A DNA stretch of 64,000 bases from Roseovarius sp. (GTDB taxonomy: Bacteria; Pseudomonadota; Alphaproteobacteria; Rhodobacterales; Rhodobacteraceae). Position 1 is the stretch's first letter. The number at the start of each line of letters is the position of its first letter. The position numbers and the translations under genes are program-made. The stretch is from positions 1 through 64,000 of the forward strand of contig JACIYT010000008.1 in the NCBI GenBank assembly GCA_014359765.1, written 5' to 3'. Below are positions 39,816 to 49,369 of the stretch, one piece after another. Under the pieces are notes generated by a model. It was not told the DNA's origin. It worked only from the letters and a program-made list of their open reading frames with translations, and made no database searches.

Positions 39816-41294
39816 TTGTCCCCCCAGATGCCCCCCGAAATGCCCCCGGCCCATCCCTTCGACGATGACAAGCTGCGCGAGGAATGCGGCATATTCGGCG
39901 TGATCGGCCTTCAGGATGCCGCCAATTTCGTGGCGCTGGGGCTGCACGCCCTGCAACATCGCGGCCAGGAGGCCGGCGGCATCGTCAGCCATTGCCCCGA
40001 ACAGGGCTTCAACTCGGTGCGCCGCTTTGGCTATGTGCGCGACAATTTCACCCGCCAGTCGCTGATGGAGACGCTGCCCGGCCCGCTCGCCATCGGCCAT
40101 GTGCGCTATTCCACTGCCGGCTCCAAGGGCGCCGCGATCCGCGATGTGCAGCCCTTCTTCGGCGAGTTCTCGATGGGCGGCGCGGCGATCGCGCATAACG
40201 GCAACATCACCAATGCCGAGGCGCTGCGCCGCGAACTGATCGAGCGCGGCTCGATCTTTCAGTCGAGTTCCGACAGCGAATGCATCATCCACCTGATGGC
40301 CCGCTCGCTGCAACGCAACATCCCCGAACGGATGGAGGATGCGCTGCGCCGGGTCGAGGGGGCGTTTTCCGTCGTCGCCATGACCCGAACCAAGCTCATC
40401 GGCGTGCGCGATCCGCTGGGCGTGCGCCCGCTGGTGCTGGGCCAGCTGGGCGAAGGCTGGGTGCTCAGCTCGGAGACCTGCGCGCTCGACATCATCGGCG
40501 CAAGTTTCGTGCGCGAGATCGCGCCGGGCGAGATGGTCATCATCACCGCCGGCACCGGGGTCGAGAGCCATTTCCCCTTTCGCCGCCAGCCGGCGAAATT
40601 CTGCATCTTCGAGCATGTCTATTTCTCGCGCCCCGATTCGATCATCGGCGGGCGCTCGGTCTATGAGACGCGCCACCAGATCGGCGTGGAACTGGCGCGC
40701 GAGGCGCCTGTCGAGGCCGATCTCGTCTGCCCCGTGCCCGACAGCGGCACCCCCGCCGCGATCGGCTTCAGCCAGGAATCGGGCATCCCCTTCGCCATGG
40801 GGATCATCCGCAATCAATACATGGGCCGCACCTTCATCGAGCCGACCGAGCAGATCCGCAACATGGGCGTGCGCCTCAAGCTCAACGTCAACCGCGCGCT
40901 GATCCGGGGCAAGCGGGTGATCCTGGTGGATGACAGCGTGGTGCGCGGCACCACCTCGCGCAAGATCAAGGAAATGATCCTCGATGCGGGCGCCGCCGAG
41001 GTGCATTTCCGCATTGCCTCGCCCCCGACCGCCTGGCCCTGCTTTTACGGGGTGGACACGCCGCAGCGCGAGAAACTGCTCGCCGCCACCATGTCCGAGG
41101 AGGAGATGCGCGACCACCTCCAGGTGGACAGCCTGCGCTTCATCTCGCTCGACGGGCTCTATCGCGCGGTGGGCGAGGCGCAGGGCCGCGATGCGAAATG
41201 CCCGCAATATTGCGATGCCTGCTTCTCGGGGGATTATCCCGTGGCCCCCTCCGACATGATCGAAAAGGGCTTCGCGCTGAAAGCCGCCGAATAG
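39816..41294 (+). CDS. purF: Amidophosphoribosyltransferase
   Basis: REECGIFGVIG, HALQHRGQEAGGIVSH, VILVDDSVVRGTTSRKIKEMI. Confidence 0.96.
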   Translation: MSPQMPPEMPPAHPFDDDKLREECGIFGVIGLQDAANFVALGLHALQHRGQEAGGIVSHCPEQGFNSVRRFGYVRDNFTRQSLMETLPGPLAIGHVRYSTAGSKGAAIRDVQPFFGEFSMGGAAIAHNGNITNAEALRRELIERGSIFQSSSDSECIIHLMARSLQRNIPERMEDALRRVEGAFSVVAMTRTKLIGVRDPLGVRPLVLGQLGEGWVLSSETCALDIIGASFVREIAPGEMVIITAGTGVESHFPFRRQPAKFCIFEHVYFSRPDSIIGGRSVYETRHQIGVELAREAPVEADLVCPVPDSGTPAAIGFSQESGIPFAMGIIRNQYMGRTFIEPTEQIRNMGVRLKLNVNRALIRGKRVILVDDSVVRGTTSRKIKEMILDAGAAEVHFRIASPPTAWPCFYGVDTPQREKLLAATMSEEEMRDHLQVDSLRFISLDGLYRAVGEAQGRDAKCPQYCDACFSGDYPVAPSDMIEKGFALKAAE

Positions 41295-41461
41295 GCACAG
41301 AGGGCAGCGCCTGCCTGGGCGGGCGCTCATGCGCGGCGGCGCCGGGCCAGAGAGGATGACGAGGGCGCACAGGCGGAGTTTTGCCGCAGCGCGGCATCCC
41401 CCTTTTCCCGGCGCGCCCTTCCGGCTAGATCCCCGCCCGGCCACATAGTCACAGGCGCATC

Positions 41462-41725
41462 ATGACCGACGAGACCGAGACCCCCGCCGCCACCCTCGCG
41501 GCGGCCACCACCACGGCAGACCTCCCCCGGCGCGGCCCGGTTCTTCTGGGCACGATGCACGGGCCCGAGAGCGCCCGCGCGCTCCTGCGCCTCGCGAACG
41601 GCGAGATCCGCACCGTCGAGACCGGCGCCCGCATCGGCACGGCGCGGCTCGTCGCGATCGGCGAAGGGGTCGTGATCCTCGATGACCGGGGCCGCGCCGA
41701 GCGGCTCGAAATGCCCCGGGGCTGA
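41462..41725 (+). CDS. Small conserved protein, possibly PilP-like
   Basis: MTDETETPAATLAAATTTADLPRRGPVLLGTMHGPESARALLRLANGEIRTVETGARIGTARLVAIGEGVVILDDRGRAERLEMPRG. Confidence 0.6.
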   Translation: MTDETETPAATLAAATTTADLPRRGPVLLGTMHGPESARALLRLANGEIRTVETGARIGTARLVAIGEGVVILDDRGRAERLEMPRG

Positions 41726-41803
41726 TACCCGCGCGCCCTTGCCCCGCCCCCCCGCACCGCATAGACAGGGCGCGGGCAACCGGACGGGAGCGAGAGAACA
41801 GCC

Positions 41804-43642
41804 ATGGCAGGCAAGGGCATTGGCAAGGGCGCGATGTGGGTCCTGATGGGGCTTCTCATCATCGGGCTCGGCGGCTTCGGCGTGACCAATCTCGGCGGCA
41901 GTGTGCGCAGCGTCGGCCGTGTCGGCACGGCCGAGATCGAGGTGCACACCTATGCCCGCGCATTGCGCAACGAAATCAACGCCCTCGCTGCGCAGCGCCA
42001 GGCCCCGACGAGCTTTGCCCAGGCGCGCGAGGCGGGGCTCGATCAGCGCGTGCTCGCCCAGCTTGTCGCGCGCGCGGCGCTCGAACACGAGGCGGGCGCG
42101 CTCGGGGTCTCCGTGGGGGATGCGACGCTGCGCGACGAGATCCTGGGCATCCCCGGCTTTCGCGGTGCCGATGGCGGCTTTGACCGGCAGGCCTATCGCT
42201 TTGCGCTGCAACAATCGGGGCTGAGCGAAAGCCAGTTCGAGGAGAGCATCCGCGCCGAGACCGCCGCCACGCTGGTTCAGGCCGCAGCCCTCGCCGGGCT
42301 GCGCCCACCCGCCGCCTACACCGGCGCGATGATCGAATGGCTGGGCGAGAGGCGCAGCCTGAGCTATGCGACGATTGCGCGCGGCGACCTCCAGACCGGC
42401 CTGCCCGAACCTTCCGATGAGGATCTGCGCGCCTATCACGCGGCCAACGAGAGCGCCTTCACCACACCCGAGACCCGCCAGCTCGCCTATGTCTGGATCA
42501 CGCCCGAGATGCTGCTCGACACGGTCGAGGTGGACGAGGCGACGCTGCGCGCCGCCTATGAGGCCCGCGCCGGGGAATTCAACCTGCCCGAGCGACGCCT
42601 TGTCGAACGGCTGGTCTTTGCCGATAGCGCCGCCGCCAGCGCCGCGATGGCGCGCATCGCGCAGGGCGAGCCACTGGAAACGCTGGTCGCCGAGCGCGGC
42701 CTCGAGATGGCCGATATCGACATGGGCGATGTCACCGCCGCCGATCTCGGCCCCGCCGCCGAGGCCGTCTTTGCCGCCCCCGCGGGCGAGGTGGTGGGCC
42801 CCGTGGAGACCAGCCTCGGCCCGGCGCTGTTTCGCGTCAACGCGGTGCTCGCGGCGCAGTCCACCCCCTTCGAGGCGGCGCGCGACGAGCTTCGCGAGGC
42901 GCTCGCGCTCGACCGCGCGCGACGGCTGATCGACACGCTCGGCGAGCGCGTCGAGGACCTGCTCGCAGGCGGCGCGACGCTCGAGGATGTGGCGCGAGAG
43001 ACCGAACTGGAACTGGACCGGATCGACTGGCACGAAGGTCTTGCCGAGGGGATTGCCGGCTATCCCGCCTTCCGCCGCGCGGCCCGCGAGGCGCGCGAGG
43101 GCGGCTATCCCCGCGTCGAGACGCTCGAGGATGGCGGCATCTTCGCGCTGCGCCTCGACGGCATCCGCGCCCCCGAGCTCCAGCCGCTCGAGACGGTGCG
43201 CGCGGCGGTCACGGCCGCCTGGCGCGCCGAGGCGCTGGTGGCGGCGCTGCGCGCGCAGGCCGAACCGCTCGCCGAGGCGCTGCGCGCAGGACAGGATTTT
43301 GCCGATATGGGCCTTTCGGCCACCGAGATCGGCGATCTCACCCGCCGCGACCATCGCCCCGACATGCCCGCGGATTTCATCGAGACGATGTTCGCCATGG
43401 AAGAGGGCGAGGTGCGCGTGATCGCGGGAAATGGCCGGGTGTTTCTCCTCCGCCTCGACGCCATCGCCCCCGCCGACCCGACCGATCCCGACATCGCCCG
43501 CATCGCCGAGGCGCTCGGCGCGCAGGTGACCGCCGATCTCGGGCAGGACCTGTTCCAGCTTCTGGCCGACGATATCCGCACCCGCGCGGGCGTCACGCTC
43601 GATCAGGCGGCGCTCAACGCCGTGCACGCCAATTTCAACTGA
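41804..43642 (+). CDS. PpiD-like SurA N-terminal / peptidylprolyl isomerase protein
   Basis: N-terminal TM, SVRSVGRVGTAEIEVHTYARALRNEINALAAQ, QFEESIRAETAATLVQAA, parvulin-like region. Confidence 0.87.
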   Translation: MAGKGIGKGAMWVLMGLLIIGLGGFGVTNLGGSVRSVGRVGTAEIEVHTYARALRNEINALAAQRQAPTSFAQAREAGLDQRVLAQLVARAALEHEAGALGVSVGDATLRDEILGIPGFRGADGGFDRQAYRFALQQSGLSESQFEESIRAETAATLVQAAALAGLRPPAAYTGAMIEWLGERRSLSYATIARGDLQTGLPEPSDEDLRAYHAANESAFTTPETRQLAYVWITPEMLLDTVEVDEATLRAAYEARAGEFNLPERRLVERLVFADSAAASAAMARIAQGEPLETLVAERGLEMADIDMGDVTAADLGPAAEAVFAAPAGEVVGPVETSLGPALFRVNAVLAAQSTPFEAARDELREALALDRARRLIDTLGERVEDLLAGGATLEDVARETELELDRIDWHEGLAEGIAGYPAFRRAAREAREGGYPRVETLEDGGIFALRLDGIRAPELQPLETVRAAVTAAWRAEALVAALRAQAEPLAEALRAGQDFADMGLSATEIGDLTRRDHRPDMPADFIETMFAMEEGEVRVIAGNGRVFLLRLDAIAPADPTDPDIARIAEALGAQVTADLGQDLFQLLADDIRTRAGVTLDQAALNAVHANFN

Positions 43643-43654
43643 GGACCGCCCACC

Positions 43655-45160
43655 TTGGACCTGTTGCCCGATTACAAGAGCTTTGCCCGCGCCTACGAGG
43701 CCGGCGAGAACCAGGTGGTCCATACCCGCCTTGCCGCCGATCTCGACACGCCCGTGTCGCTCATGCTCAAGCTCACGGGGGCAGCGCGCGATGCCTTCCT
43801 GCTCGAATCGGTCACCGGCGGCGAGGTGCGCGGGCGCTATTCGATCATCGGCATGAAGCCGGACGTGATCTGGCAGTGCCACGGCCAGCGCAGCCGCATC
43901 AACCGCGCCGCGCGTTTCGACAGCGACGCCTTCGAGGATCAGCCCGGCGCGCCGCTCGACAATCTGCGCGCGCTCATTGCCGAGAGCCGCATCGCGCTGC
44001 CCGATGACCTGCCCGCCGCCAGCGCCGGGCTCTTCGGCTATCTCGGCTATGACATGATCCGGCTCGTGGAACATCTGCCCGACATGCCGCCCGACACGCT
44101 CGGCCTGCCCGACGCGGTTCTCCTGCGCCCCTCGGTCGTGGCGGTGCTCGACGGGGTCAAGGGCGAGGTGATCGTCGTGGCCCCTGCCTGGGCCGGGTCG
44201 GGCCAGTCGGCGCGCGCGGCCTATGCCCAGGCCGCCGAGCGGGTGATGGATGCCGTCCGCGATCTCGAGCGCGCCCTGCCCCGGACCAGCCGCAGCCTCG
44301 GAGCCGCGCATGAGGATGGTGTGCCGGTCTCGAACTTCACCCCCGAGGGCTACAAGGCCGCCGTCGAAAAGGCCAGGGCGTATATCCGCGCGGGCGACAT
44401 CTTTCAGGTCGTGCCGTCGCAGCGCTGGACGCAACCCTTCCGCAGGGCGCCATTTTCACTTTACCGATCGTTGCGGCGCACGAACCCCTCGCCCTTCATG
44501 TTCCATTTCAACTTCGGCGACTTCCAGGTGATCGGCGCGAGCCCCGAGATCCTCGTGCGCGTGTTCGGACGCGAGGTGACGATCCGCCCCATCGCCGGCA
44601 CCCGTCCGCGCGGCGCTACCCCCGAGGAGGATCGCGCGCTCGAGGCCGATCTGCTCGCCGATCCCAAGGAACGGGCCGAACATCTGATGCTGCTCGATCT
44701 GGGGCGCAACGATGTCGGCCGCGTGGCGCGTATCGGCACGGTCCGCCCGACCGAGCAATTCGTGATCGAACGCTACAGCCATGTCATGCATATCGTCTCT
44801 AACGTGGTCGGCGAATTGTCCGAGGAGCACGACGCGCTCTCGGCGCTGCTGGCCGGTCTGCCTGCGGGCACCGTCTCGGGTGCGCCCAAGGTGCGCGCCA
44901 TGCAGATCATCGACGAGCTCGAGCCCGAGAAACGCGGCGTCTATGGCGGCGGGGTGGGCTATTTCAGCGCCCGCGGCGACATGGATGTGTGCATCGCGCT
45001 GCGCACGGCGGTGATCAAGGACGAGAAACTCCATATCCAGGCGGGTGGCGGCGTGGTCCATGACAGCGACCCGGAGGCCGAATACATGGAGACGGTCCAC
45101 AAGTCGAACGCGATCCGCCGCGCCGCGGCAGATGCCGCGCGTTTCGACGGAAACGACTAA
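43655..45160 (+). CDS. trpE: Anthranilate synthase component I
   Basis: GDIFQVVPSQRWTQPF, RPIAGTRPRGATPEEDRALEADLLADPKERAEHLMLLDLGRNDVGRV, LPAGTVSGAPKVRAMQIIDELE. Confidence 0.95.
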   Translation: MDLLPDYKSFARAYEAGENQVVHTRLAADLDTPVSLMLKLTGAARDAFLLESVTGGEVRGRYSIIGMKPDVIWQCHGQRSRINRAARFDSDAFEDQPGAPLDNLRALIAESRIALPDDLPAASAGLFGYLGYDMIRLVEHLPDMPPDTLGLPDAVLLRPSVVAVLDGVKGEVIVVAPAWAGSGQSARAAYAQAAERVMDAVRDLERALPRTSRSLGAAHEDGVPVSNFTPEGYKAAVEKARAYIRAGDIFQVVPSQRWTQPFRRAPFSLYRSLRRTNPSPFMFHFNFGDFQVIGASPEILVRVFGREVTIRPIAGTRPRGATPEEDRALEADLLADPKERAEHLMLLDLGRNDVGRVARIGTVRPTEQFVIERYSHVMHIVSNVVGELSEEHDALSALLAGLPAGTVSGAPKVRAMQIIDELEPEKRGVYGGGVGYFSARGDMDVCIALRTAVIKDEKLHIQAGGGVVHDSDPEAEYMETVHKSNAIRRAAADAARFDGND

Positions 45161-45277
45161 GGGGAAAGAGTGGGCGATTGCCGGCCTGCTTCTGCCCGAG
45201 GCGAACCGTTCCCGGCGACCGCATCACGTTGACCTGCGCCGGATTTACAGCAGGCCGGGCGGCGGCCCCTCGGTGCA

Positions 45278-45307
45278 GGAATGCCCGCCGCGAGGGGCGG
45301 GCATTCC
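45278..45307. terminator. Strong hairpin between convergent trpE and dctP (possible bidirectional terminator)
   Basis: GGAATGCCCGCC-gcgagg-GGCGGGCATTCC, perfect 12-bp arms; no T tract on either strand. Confidence 0.45.
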
Positions 45308-45330
45308 GGTTCGTGTCGGGGATCGCGCTA

Positions 45331-46416
45331 TTATTTCACGCAATCGCGCAATGCATCCGCGCTCGGGCCATTCGGCGTGCGACCGAGGTTGAACGGCGCC
45401 GAGGCATCCCGCCACTGGGCATAGTCCTCGAGATATTCCACCATGCTCAGATAGACCCTGGCGGAATTGGGGTTTTCGCAGGCCGTCTGCACGATCACCT
45501 CGTTGGCCATCTCCTGAACGCGGGCGAGGGCCTCCTCGTCATAGCGGTTGATCTCGACCACCTCGCCGAACTGTGCATAGGCTTCGGTGGCGCGCTTTTC
45601 GGTGAAGGCCAGCGACCACAGCAGCGTCGCGTCCGCCGCGATCCTCAACTTCTCCTGCGCCTCGGGGCTGAGCGCATCCCAGGACGCCTTGTTGATCATC
45701 ACGCCGAAAACCGATGCCGACTGATGCCAGCCCGGCGTCGCCCAGTATTTCGTGACCTGCTGAAAACCCGCCGACCAATCGACATTCGGCGTCGAAAACT
45801 CCGCCCCGTCGATCACGCCGCGTTCGAGCGACTGATAGATCTCGCCGCCCGCCATCGAGACCTGGTTGCCACCCAGCTGTTCGAGCAGCCTGCCCTGCTC
45901 CAGCCCCGAGAGGCGCAGACGCTTGCCCTGAAGGTCGTCGAGGGTAACGATCGGCTCGTTGGTGCGGAAACCGGATTCGTTGTTGGTCACGCCATAGGGC
46001 AGATAGACCATGCCGAACTGACCATAGATTTCATTATAGAGCTCCGCCCCGCCCCATTGATGGATCCAGTTCACATAGTCCACCGCATTGAACAGGCTGG
46101 CGGTGGTGGCCAGCGGCGAGAACGCGGAATCGCGTCCGGCCCAGTAGCCCGGCCAGTCGCCGCCGGCCTGGATGGTGCCCGATTCGACCGCGCTGAACAC
46201 CTCGCCGGCCGGCACCAGCGCGCCGCCCTCGAAGAATTCGATCGTCAGTTCGTCGCCGACCAGCTTGTTGGCCAGTTCGACGAAATGCAGATCGGTCGCC
46301 ATCAGTTCCATCGACGAAGGCCAGGTCGATGTCATCGTCCATCGTTCCTGTGCCGCGACCGGCGCCGTCAGCGCCGCGACAACGGCGCCCGCAAGCAAAA
46401 AGGCCTTGTCAGTCAT
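45331..46416 (-). CDS. TRAP transporter substrate-binding protein, TakP/mannitol-chloroaromatic-like DctP family
   Basis: Signal AGAVVAALTAPVAAQ; ASLFNAVDYVNWIHQWGGAELYNEIYGQFGMVYLPYGVTNNESGF; DGAEFSTPNVDWSAGFQQVTKYWATPGWHQSASVFGVMINKASWDAL. Confidence 0.88.
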   Translation of the reverse strand: MTDKAFLLAGAVVAALTAPVAAQERWTMTSTWPSSMELMATDLHFVELANKLVGDELTIEFFEGGALVPAGEVFSAVESGTIQAGGDWPGYWAGRDSAFSPLATTASLFNAVDYVNWIHQWGGAELYNEIYGQFGMVYLPYGVTNNESGFRTNEPIVTLDDLQGKRLRLSGLEQGRLLEQLGGNQVSMAGGEIYQSLERGVIDGAEFSTPNVDWSAGFQQVTKYWATPGWHQSASVFGVMINKASWDALSPEAQEKLRIAADATLLWSLAFTEKRATEAYAQFGEVVEINRYDEEALARVQEMANEVIVQTACENPNSARVYLSMVEYLEDYAQWRDASAPFNLGRTPNGPSADALRDCVK

Positions 46417-46453
46417 CTGTCTCTCCCTTCATGGTTTGAGGTCATCGGGTAGG

Positions 46454-47779
46454 TCATCGGGTATAGAGCGCGTCCGGCAGCCAGGTGACGAGCGCGGGGA
46501 ACCACACCACCAGCAGACACATCGCCAGGATCAGCCCGATGAACGGGAGCACGCCCCGGACGATCGCGCCGGTGCGCAGGTCCTTCGGAGCGATGGCGCG
46601 CAGATAGAACAGCGCATAGCCGAAGGGCGGCGTCAGGAAGGATGTCTGAAGCACCACGGCCATCAGCACCACGAACCACAGCAGATTTATATCGGGCATT
46701 TCCTGAACGATCGGCAGGAAGATCGGGAAGGACAGCAACACGATCCCCGTCCAGTCCATGAACGCCCCGAGGATGAAGACGATCACCATCATCACCGTGA
46801 CCAGCATCCACGGCTCCATGTCCAGGGTGCGGATCAGATCCTGTGTGGCGCGCAACCCGCCGGTGATGTTGAACACCCCGGTAAACGCCGTCGCGCCGAC
46901 GATGATGAACAGGATCATTGCCGAGGTGCGCCCGGTCTCCAGCATCGCCCCGTAGAACGTCCCGAGCCGGAACCTGCCGCGCGCGACCACGATCAGCAGC
47001 GCCAGCGCCGCCCCGATGGCCGACGCTTCGGTGGCGGTCGCAATCCCCGCCAGGAGCGAGCCCAGGATGCCGAAGATCAGCACCAGCGGCGGCAGCGCCT
47101 CCACCAGCAGCATCCGCGCGAGTTCCCCCCGGCCAACCTTTTCGTCGGGCTCCACCGCCGGCGCCATTTCGGGCCGCAGCACCGAGATGACGAGGACATA
47201 GGCCGCGTAGCTCAACCCCAGAAGCAGCCCCGGCACCATCGCCCCCGCGAACAGCTCACCCACCGAAAGCGGCGAGTAGCTCGCCATCAGGATCAGCATG
47301 ATCGACGGCGGGATCAGGATGCCGAGACAGCCCGAGGCCGCGATCACCCCCGATGTCAGCGTCGGCGCATAGCCGTATTGCAGCATCGGCCGCAGCGCCA
47401 TCACCCCCATCACGGTAATGGAGGCCCCGATGATCCCCGTGGTGGCCGCGAGCAGGATGGAGATGAACACCACCGCCAGCGCCAGCCCTCCCCGCACCCG
47501 GCCGAGCATGAGGCGCAGGGTTTCGAACATCCGGTCGGTCACCCCTGAATCCGACAGGAACCGCGCCATCAGAACGAAGAGCGGAATCGCGATCAGGGTG
47601 TAATTGTCGAGAACATCGCCGAAGATGCGGTTGATGGTGATGCCCAGCACCATGGGCTTGTCCACGATGAAGGCCGTCAGAACCGCCGTGCCACCCAGCA
47701 CGAAGGCGAGAGGATGCCCCATGAACAGCCCCGCCACAAGCAGGCCGAACATCAGGAGGGCGATGAGTTCGGGGTTCAT
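46454..47779 (-). CDS. TRAP transporter large permease (DctM)
   Basis: MNPELIALLMFGLLVAGLFMGHPLAFVLGG..., IPLFVLMARFLSDSG, ATTGIIGASITVMGVMALRPML, GCLGILIPPSIMLILMA. Confidence 0.93.
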   Translation of the reverse strand: MNPELIALLMFGLLVAGLFMGHPLAFVLGGTAVLTAFIVDKPMVLGITINRIFGDVLDNYTLIAIPLFVLMARFLSDSGVTDRMFETLRLMLGRVRGGLALAVVFISILLAATTGIIGASITVMGVMALRPMLQYGYAPTLTSGVIAASGCLGILIPPSIMLILMASYSPLSVGELFAGAMVPGLLLGLSYAAYVLVISVLRPEMAPAVEPDEKVGRGELARMLLVEALPPLVLIFGILGSLLAGIATATEASAIGAALALLIVVARGRFRLGTFYGAMLETGRTSAMILFIIVGATAFTGVFNITGGLRATQDLIRTLDMEPWMLVTVMMVIVFILGAFMDWTGIVLLSFPIFLPIVQEMPDINLLWFVVLMAVVLQTSFLTPPFGYALFYLRAIAPKDLRTGAIVRGVLPFIGLILAMCLLVVWFPALVTWLPDALYTR

Positions 47780-48270
47780 TCGGCCACCTCCTGCCGGTCG
47801 AGCAACAGCTTGATCACCTCGGCAACCCCCTGCAGCAGCAACAGCCCCGCCGCGACACACATCGCCATCTTCAGCGGATAGACCGGCATCTGGATCGCGC
47901 CATAGGTCACCTCGCCCTGTTTCCACGACCGCAGCGCGAATTCCCACGACCGGGTCAGGAAAACCCAGGCAAAGGGGAAGAAGAAGACCAGATATCCCAG
48001 AAGGTCGATCCCCCGCTGCGCGCGCGCGCTCAGCCGCTCGGTCAGCATATCGACCCGCACATGCGCCCCATGACGCAGCGCGTAGCCCCCGAGCATGATG
48101 AAATAGAATCCGAAAATCTGCTTCGAGACGTCAAAGGCCCATCTCGTCGGGTCACTGAACACATAGCGCAGGACAACATCGTAGATGATGATCGCCGCGA
48201 ACAGCACGGCCAGAACCGACACCACCCGCCCCACGATCTCGTTCAGACCGTCGATTGCCCGTGCAATCAT
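47776..48270 (-). CDS. TRAP transporter small permease (DctQ)
   Basis: 4-TM protein, YDVVLRYVFSDPTRWAFDVSKQIFGFYFIMLGGYALRHGAHVRVDML; overlaps dctM start. Confidence 0.92.
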   Translation of the reverse strand: MIARAIDGLNEIVGRVVSVLAVLFAAIIIYDVVLRYVFSDPTRWAFDVSKQIFGFYFIMLGGYALRHGAHVRVDMLTERLSARAQRGIDLLGYLVFFFPFAWVFLTRSWEFALRSWKQGEVTYGAIQMPVYPLKMAMCVAAGLLLLQGVAEVIKLLLDRQEVAE

Positions 48271-48423
48271 TGCCGCCCCCCCGTTTTCCAGCCTCCCGCC
48301 GCGCAGAGGCGATGGCCGACATTGCAGGAACACTGACCTGTCCGGGCCGGGAATTCAAGCGGCGTCACACCCCGGCCCGCGCATCCGCACCTGACCGGCG
48401 CACAGCCCCCACGGCGTCCCTTG

Positions 48424-49248
48424 TCAGGAGACCGCGCGCAAGGCGTGGCTGGCTTTTGGCTGGGGCGCCTGTGTGCCCAGATGGGCCATGATCTCTTCGC
48501 GCATGATCGCCACGATCTCGGCCTCCGCGCGCAGGATGACCTCGCTGGGGGCGGCGACACCGACCGCGAAGATGCGCGAATCGAGATGGTTCGGGAAGGG
48601 CATCGAGATCAGCCCGGCCCCTTTCACCACCTGGTCGGTCGAACGGTAATACCCCTTGGCGCGGGTCTCGGCCAGCGAGGCGAGGAACGCCTTGACATCG
48701 ACCGGCGGCGTGCCCGGCTCGCGATAGGCGTTGACCTTGCGCAGCAGGCGGCACACGTCCTCGTCGTCGAAGCGGCTCATCAGGACGCGGCCGACGCCCG
48801 AGTTGCCCAGCGGCCGCCGCGTGCCGAGCGCGACATGGTGGATCGACGATTTTCGCGGCCGGATGACCTGGATGTATTGCGCCTCGTCGCCGTTCTTCGT
48901 CGCCAGCAGCACGACATGACGGGTGCGTCGGGAAATCGCCTTGAGCAGCTTCTGCACCGCGCCTTCGCCGAACAGATCCGGGTTCATCCACGATCCCAGC
49001 AAGGGCACCTGCTCGGTCGGGAAATAGCTCTTGCGCCGGGCATCATGGGCCAGGAAGCCGAGCTTCACGAGGCTCTTGAGCAGGGCGGAGGTGCTCGACT
49101 GCGGATAGCCGAGATGCCGCGAGATTTCCACCACCGTCAGCGGTCTGCGCATCTCGTCGAAAAAGACCAGGGTCTCGCAGGTGCGTGCGACCGACTTCAC
49201 GATGTGACTGTCTCCCGCGCATCTCGTGGATCGCTGCCGATGCTCCAT
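48424..49248 (-). CDS. IclR family transcriptional regulator
   Basis: HIVKSVARTCETLVFFDEMRRPLTVVEISRHLGYPQSSTSALLKSLVKLGFL; effector domain GNSGVGRVLMS, KGYYRSTDQVVKGAGLISMPF. ATG at 49248 preferred; 49284 also possible. Confidence 0.9.
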   Translation of the reverse strand: MEHRQRSTRCAGDSHIVKSVARTCETLVFFDEMRRPLTVVEISRHLGYPQSSTSALLKSLVKLGFLAHDARRKSYFPTEQVPLLGSWMNPDLFGEGAVQKLLKAISRRTRHVVLLATKNGDEAQYIQVIRPRKSSIHHVALGTRRPLGNSGVGRVLMSRFDDEDVCRLLRKVNAYREPGTPPVDVKAFLASLAETRAKGYYRSTDQVVKGAGLISMPFPNHLDSRIFAVGVAAPSEVILRAEAEIVAIMREEIMAHLGTQAPQPKASHALRAVS

Positions 49249-49369
49249 GGTCCCCGCCCTCCCGTGCGAATATATGAACAGCATTCCATGGAGGATGCAC
49301 GGGCGCGCAAACCCTGTCAACGATTTCGCGACGACCGGCGGCCCGCCGCCGGGGCGCGACAGGGGCGTA

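Noticed and set aside
37806-41444. 1212-aa minus-strand ORF
   Set aside because: Shadow of radA, cvpA and purF, all strongly supported on the plus strand.
41327-44434. 1035-aa minus-strand ORF
   Set aside because: Antisense to the PpiD-like and trpE genes; low-complexity translation.
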